NCBI GenBank assembly: GCA_964575715.1
Contig: CAZNSG010000297.1
Location: 1-12,983, forward strand
DNA from: PNAI01 sp964575715
GTDB lineage: Bacteria; Pseudomonadota; Alphaproteobacteria; Rhizobiales; Xanthobacteraceae
Length of the DNA: 12,983 nucleotides
Direction of reading: 5' to 3'
Part shown: positions 1 through 7,101 of the stretch, in pieces
Layout of the letters: every line of letters starts with the position of its first letter
How positions within the stretch are numbered: position 1 is the first letter of the stretch
Position numbers and translations under genes: made by a program
The notes under the pieces: generated by a model
Database searches by the model: none
What the model was told of the DNA's origin: nothing
What the model saw: only the letters and a program-made list of their open reading frames with translations

Positions 1-228
1 ACACATCTTCATCGTGTACCGGCGAGCCAATGGACGAATTCACTCTACCTCATGCTGAGGAGCGCCCCATAGCAGGCGCAGCCTGCGTATACATGCTGCG
101 ATGGGCGCGTCTCGAAGCATGGCCCCAAGCTCCGAGCGCGCGGCCATCCTTCGAGACGCCACGCCTTCGCCCTTCCGCCTTCGCTCTTCGAGCTTCGGCG
201 GACAAGTCGGGCTACGGCGGGCTCCTCA

Positions 229-1163
229 GAGTCTGACTCGGAATGATATCTATCATTTCAAGCTCTTGCGAGGCGGCGTGAGAGCACGCACACGCTGGCG
301 ATAGTGACCCAAGCCTCGGCACTGGCGATGGAGGCTTCGAAGTCCTTGGCGAGGCGACGCTTGCGTCCGAACCACGCAAAAGTGCGTTCGACAACCCATC
401 TGCGCGGCTGGACTTGGAACCCTTTGGCGCCATCGGGACGTTTGACGATCTCGATTGTCCATTTGCCGCACTCAGCGAGTGCGTTGATCAGTTGATCTCC
501 CCGGTAGACGCGGTCGGCGAAGATGTGGCGCAGCTTTGGGAACTTTCGGCCAAGCAATTTGAGCAGGGGCACGGCACCGTGACAGTCCTGGACATTCGCC
601 GCGTGGACTTGCACCGCCAGCAAAGAACCTTCCGTGTCAGTGACGATGTGACGCTTACGTCCTTTGATCTTCTTGGCCATATCAAATCCGCGTGGACCGC
701 CACTTTCCGTGGTCTTCGCGCTCTGGCTATCGATGATCCCAGCCGTGGGAGTGGCCTCGCGCCCTTGCGTCTCGCGCAGACGCCTCACCAAACGATCGTT
801 GATCCAATGCCACGTTCCGTCCTTGCGCCAGCGATAGAAGTAGCGCTGCACAGTCGAGCGCGCCGGAAAGTCCTTCGGCAATGCTCGCCACTGACAGGCG
901 GTGGCAAGAATATAGAAGATCGCGGCCACCACAGCGCGCAGATCGACCGTCCGCGGGCGCCCGAGCCGGCAGGGCTCCGGCATGAACGGCGCGATCAATG
1001 CCTATTCTTCATCCGTCATGTCGCTTGCATAGCGCAGCCCATCGCGCTGATATTGCTTGCGGGTGATTTCAGTCCAACACATGTTGTGCCTCCGTCGTAG
1101 TTCGCAACCACGACTGAATCACAACGGATTGAAATCACTCAACTTCTTTTTCGAGCCAGACTT
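229..1163 (-). mobile_element. IS5-family insertion sequence, complete but with a broken transposase
   Basis: The element is 935 bp and carries one transposase on the minus strand. Imperfect terminal inverted repeats are visible: GAGTCTGACTCGGAA at 229-243 and, on the minus strand from 1163, AAGTCTGGCTCGAAA, matching at 12 of 15 positions. A 3-bp direct repeat TCA sits at 226-228 and 1164-1166. It fits the TNA-type duplication of the IS1031-like part of the IS5 family. Removing the element and one TCA restores CTCCTCAGGATGAGG, the intact palindrome seen in the related repeat near 12022-12034 and 12149-12161. That reconstruction is the best evidence for the exact ends. Confidence 0.8.
258..1082 (-). 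pseudogene. IS5-family DDE transposase with an internal amber codon
   Basis: Reading from the ATG at 1082 gives MCWTEITRKQYQRDGLRYAS, then DMTDEE, a TAG at 1004-1002 (codon 27), then ALIAPFMPEP and a complete transposase ending at 258. Family members normally have Trp at this place (MTDEEWALI), so this is a TGG-to-TAG nonsense change. The start is supported by GGAGG seven bases upstream. Downstream of the stop the protein is uninterrupted for 247 codons. The expected DDE residues are present: Asp118 in GIIDSQSAKT, Asp190 in IFADRVY, and Glu232 in RWVVERTFAWF, followed by the R...K motif. A shorter product could start at the TTG at 998, directly after the stop, but it has no clear ribosome site. 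Most likely inactive unless the amber codon is suppressed. Confidence 0.85.
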
Positions 1164-1331
1164 TCAGGATGAGGTCGGAGCAAGTCCGATCGTATGCGAG
1201 GGGATGACAGATACTTGCTCAGTAAACGGCTCGAAAAGATGTGTGCACACCTTAGCCCGCAAGCGGGGAGAGGTGAAGAAACGTCGATGCATGATAATTC
1301 AAAGTTACCGGAAACTGCTGTAGTTAGGGAC

Positions 1332-2132
1332 ATGACCTTGCTCAAATCGGCACTGATCGCGCTCGTGGCCTTCGGCGGGCTGACCGCGCTGATGTATCTC
1401 ACCCAGCGCAAGCTGATGTATTTTCCCCAAAACCTGCGCACGGCGCCGGCCGCCGCCGGCTTTGCCGCCGCCGAGGAAATCATGCTCGACACGGCGGATG
1501 GCGAGCGCGTCATCGCCTGGCATGTGCCGCCGCGCGGCAACAACCCGGTGGTGCTCTATTTTCACGGCAATGGCGGCGCGCTGCGCTATCGCGTGGAGCG
1601 CTTCCGCGCGCTCACCGCGAACGGCACCGGCCTCCTCGCGCTCAGCTATCGCGGCTATGGCGGCTCGAGCGGCACGCCGACCGAAGCCGGACTGCTCGCC
1701 GATGCCGATGCGGCCTATGCCTTCGCCGCCGCGCGCTATCCGCCGGAGCGCATCGTGCTCTGGGGCGAATCGCTCGGCGCCGGCGTGGCGATCGCGCTCG
1801 CCGCCGCGCAAAAAGTTGCCCGCCTGGTGCTCGAAGCGCCCTTCACCTCGGCCGCCGACATCGGCGCATCGGTCTATTGGTTCATGCCGGTGCGCCTGTT
1901 GATGAAGGATCAATTCCGTTCCGATGAGCGCATTGCACGAGTGACGGCGCCGGTGCTGATCCTGCACGGCAGCAACGATAACGTGGTGCCAATTGCTTAT
2001 GGAGAACGGCTGTTCGAGCTCGCCAACGAACCCAAGCGCATGGTGCGCATTTCCGGCGGCGGCCACAACGACCTCGACGCCTTCGGCGCGCTGGCCGTTG
2101 CAAGGCCGTTTATCGCGGAGGCTGTGCGGTAG
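1332..2132 (+). CDS. Membrane-anchored alpha/beta hydrolase (BEM46/ABHD13-like)
   Basis: A 266-residue serine hydrolase of the alpha/beta fold. An N-terminal hydrophobic segment (about 5-22) probably anchors it in the inner membrane with the catalytic domain outside. It is followed by QRKLMYFPQ, a stretch typical of BEM46/YfhR-type proteins. The oxyanion motif HGNGG is at 78-82, YRGYGGSSG at 106-114, the nucleophile elbow GESLG at 145-149 (Ser147), the acidic residue Asp216 in HGSNDNVVP, and the catalytic His245 in GGGHND. The substrate is unknown; family members act as esterases, thioesterases or lipases. The ATG at 1332 fits the family N-terminus but has only AGGGA one base upstream. An in-frame ATG at 1287 would add 15 residues and has a better-placed GAGAGGTGA, which comes from the repeat arm. 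It stands alone, with 155 bp of nothing recognisable before the next gene. Confidence 0.85.
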   Translation: MTLLKSALIALVAFGGLTALMYLTQRKLMYFPQNLRTAPAAAGFAAAEEIMLDTADGERVIAWHVPPRGNNPVVLYFHGNGGALRYRVERFRALTANGTGLLALSYRGYGGSSGTPTEAGLLADADAAYAFAAARYPPERIVLWGESLGAGVAIALAAAQKVARLVLEAPFTSAADIGASVYWFMPVRLLMKDQFRSDERIARVTAPVLILHGSNDNVVPIAYGERLFELANEPKRMVRISGGGHNDLDAFGALAVARPFIAEAVR

Positions 2133-2287
2133 GCTGCGCTGGGCCATAGACTCACCATCAGCGTTGGAATCAATCAGCAAGTTTTCGCTTCGCCGTCGAC
2201 CGGCTGCCCTTTGCCCTAGATCAAAACCTCCAAGCATCGGATGGCCTAGAAGGTCGCATAATTGCGGTCAATTGGGTCTTCTGAGCC

Positions 2288-3466
2288 ATGTTTCAAATAG
2301 AGAAATACTCGCGCACAGCCAAAATCGCCATCGTGTTGATTGGCGCTGGAATTGTGTTGGGCGGCCTTTACGTCTGGCGCGTTGGCGGTGCGATCGCGGT
2401 TCGCACCGCCACGCTGCAAACGGACGTGGAGGTGCGCGTATTCGGCCTTGGCACGGTGGAAGCCAGGTTGCTTTCCAAGATTGGCTTTGAAGTCGGCGGC
2501 GCACTGATCGAGCTCAATGCCGATCATGGCGACATGGTCAAGCAAGGCGACGTCCTCGCCCGCTTGCAAGCCACCGCGCAGACCGCCAAGGCGGTCAAGG
2601 CCAAGGCCGCGTTGTCGAGTTTCGAAGCCAGCATCAAGAAGGCCGAAGCCAATGTCGAGAAAGCGCGCGCGGTCCTGGCACAGAAGCAAGGGGCGAACCG
2701 GCGAAAACAGGAACTTGCAAGCCGGGATGTGGTTTCGGCGCAAGGCGCCGAGGAAGCGCAGCGCGACGAGGACGTAGCCAAGGGCGATTTGGCCGTCGCC
2801 TTGAGCGATGTGGAGGTTGCAAAAGCCCAACTGGCCGACGGGCGGGCGCAACTCCAGTTCGAGAGCGCCGTCGTCGAGCAGCACGCCTTGCGGGCGCCGT
2901 TCGATGCCATGATCGTCGATCGTCAAAAGGAACTTGGGACGGTGATCAGGTCCGGCGATCCGATCTTTACCTTGATCGATCGTAATTCCGTTTGGGCGCT
3001 GGCCTACATCGACGAATCGCGCGCGGGATTCATCGAGGTAGGTCAACCGGCGGAAGTCCGCCTGCGGTCGCTGCCGCAGCAGACCTTCCAAGCGCGCGTG
3101 GTGCGCGTCGCCATCGAAAGCGACCGCGTGACCGAGGAACGGCGCGTGTATGTCAAATGCGAGCAATGCCCTCCGCAATTTCATTTGGGTGAGCAGGCCG
3201 AGGTGCGCATCAAGGTCGCGACCCTTGAAAAGGCGCTGCTCGTGCCGGACTCGGCGGTGCAAGGCTTCGATGGCAGGAAAGGAACGGTCTGGACCGTCGA
3301 AGGCGGACGGCTGCAACGCCGCGTTGTCAGCTTCCGTCATCGTACCGAGGACGCGCGTCTCGAAATCGTGGATGGCCTGCCGGACGGCGCGCAAGTGGCG
3401 ATCGAAAACAGCGCCGGCTTCGGCGAAGGTCGCAGGGTCCGCATTGTCGCTGAGTCCGGCAAATGA
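2288..3466 (+). CDS. HlyD/MacA-type periplasmic adaptor of an ABC exporter
   Basis: A 392-residue membrane fusion protein that would link the inner-membrane ABC complex encoded next door to an outer-membrane channel. One membrane-spanning helix lies at about 11-30. The first half of the lipoyl-like domain follows (about 52-93, with GLGTVEAR and NADHGDMVKQGDVLARL). A long Ala/Lys/Glu-rich coiled-coil hairpin covers about 95-195, the second lipoyl half has LRAPFDAMIV at 201-210, and a beta-barrel and membrane-proximal domain lie at about 232-385. The pair Cys291/Cys294 in VKCEQCPPQFHLGEQAEV is unusual for a periplasmic adaptor. The gene overlaps the permease start by four bases (ATGA), so the two are translationally coupled. 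The order adaptor-permease-ATPase resembles cyanobacterial DevBCA as well as MacAB, but here permease and ATPase are separate. The substrate cannot be inferred. Confidence 0.85.
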   Translation: MFQIEKYSRTAKIAIVLIGAGIVLGGLYVWRVGGAIAVRTATLQTDVEVRVFGLGTVEARLLSKIGFEVGGALIELNADHGDMVKQGDVLARLQATAQTAKAVKAKAALSSFEASIKKAEANVEKARAVLAQKQGANRRKQELASRDVVSAQGAEEAQRDEDVAKGDLAVALSDVEVAKAQLADGRAQLQFESAVVEQHALRAPFDAMIVDRQKELGTVIRSGDPIFTLIDRNSVWALAYIDESRAGFIEVGQPAEVRLRSLPQQTFQARVVRVAIESDRVTEERRVYVKCEQCPPQFHLGEQAEVRIKVATLEKALLVPDSAVQGFDGRKGTVWTVEGGRLQRRVVSFRHRTEDARLEIVDGLPDGAQVAIENSAGFGEGRRVRIVAESGK

Positions 3467-4599
3467 ACCTCGCCTACCGCGATGTGCGCCACAACCTCGG
3501 CCGCTTCCTGTTGACCTGCGTCGGCCTCGGCCTGCTGCTCGGCGTGGTTCTGGCGATGATCGGCATCTATCGCGGCCTCGTCGTCGATGCGCTCACCATC
3601 GTGCGCGCGCCTTCTATCGACCTTTGGGTAGTCGAAGCCAATTCACGCGGCCCCTTCGCCGAGGCCTCGCGCATCCCCGGTGACACCCGCGAGGTGATCG
3701 CGCGCCTCTCCGGCGTCGCCGCCGCCGGCAGTATCACGTACCAGACGGTCGAAGCCGACCACCGGGGTAAGAAACTGCGCCTCTATGTCATCGGCTTCGA
3801 GCCCGGCGGCCGGCCGGGCGGTCCGCCCAATCTCATCGCCGGGCGCGGTATCGGGCGCAGCCATTTCGAACTGGTCGCCGACCGCAGTGCTGGGCTCGTG
3901 CTCGGCGACCGCGTGCCCCTTGGCCGCAGCATCTTCACCGTCGTGGGCCTCACCGAGCATCAGGTCAACTCGGGCGGCGATCCGGCGGTCTACATCACGC
4001 TGCTCGACGCCCAGAAGCTGCAATTCGACCTTGCGCCGCCCGCCGCCCGCGTGCAGCTCGCGCGCGGCACCGGCGGGGCGAGCCGCGACACCGTCAACAC
4101 CGTGGTGGCCCGCGTGCTGCCGAACGTGTCGCCCGACAGCGTCGCCGAAGCGGTGCGCCGCTGGAAGCATCTGGCGGCCATCACGCAGGAAGGACAGGAA
4201 TTGATCCTCACCCGCTCCCTCGTCGATCGCGCGCGCCGCCAGATCGGCCTCTTCACCTCGCTCTTGCTGGTCGTGTCCGCCGTCATTATCGCGCTCATCA
4301 TCTACACCATGACCATGGAGAAGATCAGGCAGATCGCCACCTTGAAACTCATCGGCGCGCCCGACCGCACCATCATCGGCATGATCGTGCAGCAGGCACT
4401 GGCGCTCGGCTTCATCGGCTTCACCATCGGCGCGCTGCTCATTGCCGCGATCAAGGACTACTTCCCGCGCCGCGTTGTGCTCGAGCCCGACAACATCGTG
4501 ATCCTTGCCAGCATCGTGTTCGTGGTCTGCCTGCTATCGAGCGCCCTTGGCGTGCGCGCGGCGCTCAAGGTCGACCCGGCCACCGCGCTTGGAGGTTAG
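3463..4599 (+). CDS. FtsX-like ABC transporter permease (DevC/MacB type)
   Basis: A 378-residue inner-membrane permease with the four-helix layout of the MacB/FtsX superfamily. Helix 1 is at about 16-36, a large periplasmic domain at about 45-255, then helices at about 261-281, 306-330 and 345-365. The KLIGAPDRTIIGMI stretch (295-308) after helix 2 is the cytoplasmic coupling region typical of FtsX-like proteins. The C-terminus ends VDPATALGG, a usual ending for this family. The start overlaps the adaptor stop. The ATPase starts three bases after the stop codon, and its ribosome site (GGAGG, 4590-4594) lies within the end of this gene. It works as a dimer with the ATPase at 4602-5318. No MacB-type N-terminal ATPase is fused to it. 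Confidence 0.87.
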   Translation: MNLAYRDVRHNLGRFLLTCVGLGLLLGVVLAMIGIYRGLVVDALTIVRAPSIDLWVVEANSRGPFAEASRIPGDTREVIARLSGVAAAGSITYQTVEADHRGKKLRLYVIGFEPGGRPGGPPNLIAGRGIGRSHFELVADRSAGLVLGDRVPLGRSIFTVVGLTEHQVNSGGDPAVYITLLDAQKLQFDLAPPAARVQLARGTGGASRDTVNTVVARVLPNVSPDSVAEAVRRWKHLAAITQEGQELILTRSLVDRARRQIGLFTSLLLVVSAVIIALIIYTMTMEKIRQIATLKLIGAPDRTIIGMIVQQALALGFIGFTIGALLIAAIKDYFPRRVVLEPDNIVILASIVFVVCLLSSALGVRAALKVDPATALGG

Positions 4600-4601
4600 C
4601 G

Positions 4602-5318
4602 ATGGCGCCGACCGATCCGAGCCGGCCGCTGGTCAGCGTCCGCAACATCTCGAAGCACTTCGGCGAGGGCGAGGTGCGGGTCGATGCCCTGCGCGAAGTA
4701 TCGCTTGAGGTTTACCCTGGGCAGGTCGTCGCGCTGCTCGGCCCCTCGGGCTCCGGCAAGACGACACTGTTGAACGTGATCGGCTGCATCCTCGAACCAT
4801 CGTCTGGCTGGATGAGCCTCGATGGCGACGTTGTCTATGACGGCCGTTGGCTACGCTCGGACCTCAGAAAGATCAGGCTGGAGAAGATCGGCTTCATCTT
4901 CCAATTCCACAATCTCCTGCCGTTCCTCGATGCGACCGACAATGTCGCCGTCGCCTTGCAACTCGCGGGCTTTGGTACGGCACAGGCGCGATCCCGCGCC
5001 GTGGAATTGCTCGACTATCTTGAAGTCGGGCACCGCAAAGCGGCATTTCCGGCGAAACTTTCAGGCGGCGAGGCGCAGCGCGTCGCCATTGCCCGCGCGC
5101 TCGCCAACCGGCCGCGCATCATTCTCGCCGACGAGCCGACCGCGGCGCTCGATTCCAAGCGCGCCGGAATCGTCATGGATCTGCTGCGCAAGCTTGCCGC
5201 CGAGCAGGAAGCGGCGATCATCGCGGTCACTCACGACGAGAAGATTTTTGACCGTTTTGATCGTATCTACCAGTTGCGGGATGGCATGCTGGACACCGAT
5301 GTCAAAGCCGCGGCTTGA
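4602..5318 (+). CDS. ABC transporter ATP-binding protein (LolD/DevA type)
   Basis: A 238-residue cytoplasmic ATPase that powers the FtsX-like permease. The motifs are complete: Walker A GPSGSGKT at 47-54, Q-loop Gln101, signature LSGGEAQR at 153-160, Walker B IILADE at 173-178 with catalytic Glu178, D-loop AALD at 181-184, and switch His211 in VTHDE. The signature LSGGEAQRVAIARAL is typical of the LolD/MacB/DevA group. GGAGG lies about seven bases before the ATG, inside the preceding gene. This is the last gene of the three-gene operon; no outer-membrane channel gene follows, so an unlinked TolC-like protein is presumably used. Confidence 0.9.
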   Translation: MAPTDPSRPLVSVRNISKHFGEGEVRVDALREVSLEVYPGQVVALLGPSGSGKTTLLNVIGCILEPSSGWMSLDGDVVYDGRWLRSDLRKIRLEKIGFIFQFHNLLPFLDATDNVAVALQLAGFGTAQARSRAVELLDYLEVGHRKAAFPAKLSGGEAQRVAIARALANRPRIILADEPTAALDSKRAGIVMDLLRKLAAEQEAAIIAVTHDEKIFDRFDRIYQLRDGMLDTDVKAAA

Positions 5319-5319
5319 T

Positions 5320-5396
5320 CGGGCGGGCGGTTCCGTCCTGCCGCGGATCGAATTGCGCGCTCGCCCGGACGGTCTTAACTTCTTGAATTTTTTCTC
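5320..5396 (+). terminator. Possible terminator after the ABC operon
   Basis: CGGGCGGGCG at 5320-5329 can pair with CGCTCGCCCG at 5358-5367 (nine of ten positions). A T-rich run follows at about 5386-5396. The T-run lies some 20 bases beyond the stem, so this is not a textbook intrinsic terminator. It sits between the converging ABC operon and toxin gene, where a terminator is expected. Confidence 0.25.
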
Positions 5397-5458
5397 TTTA
5401 CGTCTTGCGGCGACCCAGGAGCGCAAGCCCCCAGAAAAATATCCGGCGCATTCGATCT

Positions 5459-5743
5459 CTATTCTCCTTCCCACACGCGGCGCGCGGCGTGACGGATGTG
5501 GACGATTGAAATTTCATCGCGGCCGGCGCGGTAGTAAACGATGTAGGGGTAGCGGCCGAGATAGAGCGCATGCACTCCGAGCCGGGAGATCAACCGATGG
5601 CGGACCGGAGCGTCGCCAAGTTGGGCAATCCGTTTGACAATAAATGCCTTGACCTCCCGCGCCGCACGCGGGTTGCGTCGATCGATGTATTCGAAAATGA
5701 CCTCGCGATCGGCGAACGCGCGCGGCGTATAGCGAACCCTCAT
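5459..5743 (-). CDS. ParE/RelE-family toxin
   Basis: A 94-residue basic protein of the ParE/RelE fold. It starts MRVRYTPRAFADREVIFEYI, has the usual N-terminal helix rich in charged residues (DRRNPRAAREVKAFI), and the late strands LGRYPYIVYYRAGRDEISIVHIRHAARR at about 62-89, which match the common ParE core ending in ...HxAR.... Family members either poison DNA gyrase (ParE) or cut mRNA on the ribosome (RelE); the sequence alone does not decide, but the composition favours ParE. Its ATG overlaps the antitoxin stop in an ATGA junction, so the two genes form a translationally coupled pair. It converges on the ABC operon with 140 bp between them. Confidence 0.8.
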   Translation of the reverse strand: MRVRYTPRAFADREVIFEYIDRRNPRAAREVKAFIVKRIAQLGDAPVRHRLISRLGVHALYLGRYPYIVYYRAGRDEISIVHIRHAARRVWEGE

Positions 5744-5967
5744 AGGCCGTGGCGTTTATTCGCCTCCGCAACGACTTCATCGGCAACGAATTCGCCGCGC
5801 TCGGCTTGCGCAAGACCCTCGCGGATCGCAGCCTCGGTCGCGGCGTCGAGCGGGAAAGCCGATGCGTCCGCTTCCGCCATCGCGAGCAGAACGCGAGCGA
5901 GCGAATCCTGCTCCGCCTCTGGCAGTTCTCGCACCTTTGCGATGGCCTGGTCGAGCAACTTGGTCAT
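5740..5967 (-). CDS. Antitoxin partner of the ParE-type toxin
   Basis: A 75-residue acidic protein (MTKLLDQAIAKVRELPEAEQ...) upstream of the toxin and overlapping it by four bases. The LPEAEQDSLARVLLAM stretch is typical of small rhizobial addiction-module antitoxins. The C-terminal part (AAIREGLAQAERGEFVADEV) matches the toxin-wrapping region of ParD-like antitoxins. The ATG at 5967 is chosen because the helix pattern starts there; the reading frame stays open upstream, but into a repeat. No clear ribosome site precedes it, and TACAGT lies eight bases upstream on the coding strand, so a very short or absent leader is possible. Such antitoxins usually repress their own operon. Confidence 0.75.
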   Translation of the reverse strand: MTKLLDQAIAKVRELPEAEQDSLARVLLAMAEADASAFPLDAATEAAIREGLAQAERGEFVADEVVAEANKRHGL

Positions 5968-6006
5968 GAAATCACTGTACCAGCAGGCGTGGCGCGGGCA
6001 AAGTAG

Positions 6007-6157
6007 CGTAGGGTGGGCAAAGCGAAGCGTGCCCACCGTTTCATAATCTCGCACGGTGACAACTCGATGCGACGCGACCTGATTGACGTGGGCACGGCGC
6101 TTCCGCCTTCGCCCTGTGGGTTTCGGCGGACAAGTCCGCGCCTTTGCCCACCCTACG
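6007..6157. repeat. MITE-like palindromic element, 151 bp
   Basis: Perfect 16-bp terminal inverted repeats: CGTAGGGTGGGCAAAG at 6007-6022 and CTTTGCCCACCCTACG at 6142-6157. A second, inner match to GTGGGCA occurs on each side. There is no coding capacity of its own. It fills the gap between the antitoxin start and the 3' end of the TPR gene, leaving ten bases to the TPR stop. Non-autonomous elements of this form are common between genes in Bradyrhizobium-type genomes. Confidence 0.75.
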
Positions 6158-6167
6158 GTTGCTTCCC

Positions 6168-7067
6168 TCAATTGGTCTCGTAGCTCTGCCCCAGCTGCCC
6201 GCCGACGCGGCGGAAGCCGGTCGCGGCCGGCTCGTAGTCCTTGTTGATTCCGAGCGCCTTGGCGTAGGACCCGGCCGCCCGCTCTTTGTCGCCGAGCCGT
6301 TCATAGGCCAGCCCGCGGCTGGTCCAGGCCGCCAGGTTGTTCGGCTCCACCGCCACCGCGTTGTCGAGATCGCTCACCGCCGCCTTGTAATCGCGCACCG
6401 CCATGTAGCTCTGGCCGCGCGCGATGAACGGCTCGGCCTCGTTCGGCGAGAGCCCGATGGCGGTCGAAAAATCGTCGATGGCGAACTGATGCTGGCGCTG
6501 GCCCTGATAGAGCAGGCCGCGATTGTAATAGCCTTGCGCGCTGTCGGGCCGCAGCGCGATCGCCTTGTTGAAATCGTTAAACGCATTGAGCGCCTGCCGC
6601 CGCAGCCGATAGACGATGCCGCGTCCGAGATAGGCGGCGGCGTAATTGGCATCGAGCGCGATCGCCTTGTTGTAGTCGGCGAACGCCAGATCGAGCCGGT
6701 TGGTCTGGCGGTAGATCAGGCCGCGATTGGAAAAGGCCTGGGCATAATTGGGATCGAGGCCGATCGCCTTGTTGAAATCGGCCAGCGCCTCCTGGTAGCG
6801 GCCGCCCTGGCCGTACACCGCGCCGCGCATGTTGAAGGCTTGCGGGTCGTTCGGATTGCGCGCCACCACCTCGCTCAGCGAGGCGATATTGGCGGGCGAA
6901 GCGGCGACGCGGCTGTCTTCGCTCTCGGCTGCGGGCGTTGCCGAAAAATTCGGAGTCTGACAGGCTGCGAGCAGACTTGCTGCGAGCAGGCTGGCTGCGA
7001 GCAGGTTTATTGCCGCCAGCAGGAGCGCAGGGCAATTCGCCCGCGCGCGAATTTTCTTCTCGTGCAT
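6168..7067 (-). CDS. TPR-repeat lipoprotein
   Basis: A 299-residue protein with a basic N-terminus, a hydrophobic signal segment (about 14-35) and the lipobox LLAAC with Cys36. It should be lipid-modified and face the periplasm. From about residue 74 there are six successive 34-residue tetratricopeptide repeats (about 74-107, 108-141, 142-175, 176-209, 210-243, 244-277). Each carries the expected pattern, e.g. AFSNRGLIYRQTNRLDLAFA and DYNKAIALDANYAAA. TPR arrays serve as protein-binding scaffolds; the partner cannot be inferred. The ATG at 7067 is preferred over the upstream in-frame ATG at 7292 because it puts the signal peptide at the N-terminus, is preceded by GAGGCGG, and avoids the repeat element. 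It appears monocistronic. Confidence 0.85.
   Translation of the reverse strand: MHEKKIRARANCPALLLAAINLLAASLLAASLLAACQTPNFSATPAAESEDSRVAASPANIASLSEVVARNPNDPQAFNMRGAVYGQGGRYQEALADFNKAIGLDPNYAQAFSNRGLIYRQTNRLDLAFADYNKAIALDANYAAAYLGRGIVYRLRRQALNAFNDFNKAIALRPDSAQGYYNRGLLYQGQRQHQFAIDDFSTAIGLSPNEAEPFIARGQSYMAVRDYKAAVSDLDNAVAVEPNNLAAWTSRGLAYERLGDKERAAGSYAKALGINKDYEPAATGFRRVGGQLGQSYETN
6964..7008 (-). repeat. Three tandem 15-bp units inside a signal peptide
   Basis: Three adjacent copies (6964-6978, 6979-6993, 6994-7008) share the core GCTGCGAGCAG and differ in the last four bases. On the coding strand they encode the repeated Leu-Leu-Ala-Ala-Ser block just before the lipobox. Because 15 is a multiple of three, changes in copy number would lengthen or shorten the hydrophobic core of the signal peptide without breaking the frame. 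Confidence 0.8.
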
Positions 7068-7101
7068 GCGCCGCCTCGGCCTCGCCGCCTGCTCAAAACT
7101 T

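Larger units (their letters stand above)
1..1273. repeat. Composite intergenic repeat, copy 1, split by an IS element
   Basis: This is the same mosaic as 11947-12229, in the same orientation, but interrupted. The window opens inside the left arm: ACACATCTT at 1-9 matches the end of the arm at 11976-11984. A core starts at 48-60 (CCTCATGCTGAGG), runs through the shared stretch CATAGCAGGCGCAGCCTG, and reaches CTCCTCA at 222-228. There it is broken by the IS at 229-1163. The core resumes at 1164-1174 (TCAGGATGAGG). The right arm is at 1236-1273 and holds GATGTGTGCAC, CTTAGCCCGC and GGGGAGAGG; its reverse complement matches the left arm of copy 2. Apart from the IS I see no gene in 1-257 or 1164-1286. 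Confidence 0.75.

Noticed and set aside
30..236. Small plus-strand frames at the window start
   Set aside because: They lie wholly within the composite repeat, whose second copy near 12022-12161 does not preserve the same reading frame.
414..1100. A 228-codon plus-strand frame inside the IS element
   Set aside because: It is antisense to the transposase, which has the DDE motifs and a good ribosome site on the minus strand.
1305..2237. A 310-codon minus-strand frame across the alpha/beta hydrolase
   Set aside because: Its composition (Arg, Gly, His, Ala runs) is that of an antisense shadow; the plus strand has all catalytic motifs.
2246..3394. A 382-codon open frame on the minus strand across the adaptor gene
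   Set aside because: It mirrors the plus-strand HlyD-type gene, has no recognisable domain, and arises from the GC-rich codon bias.
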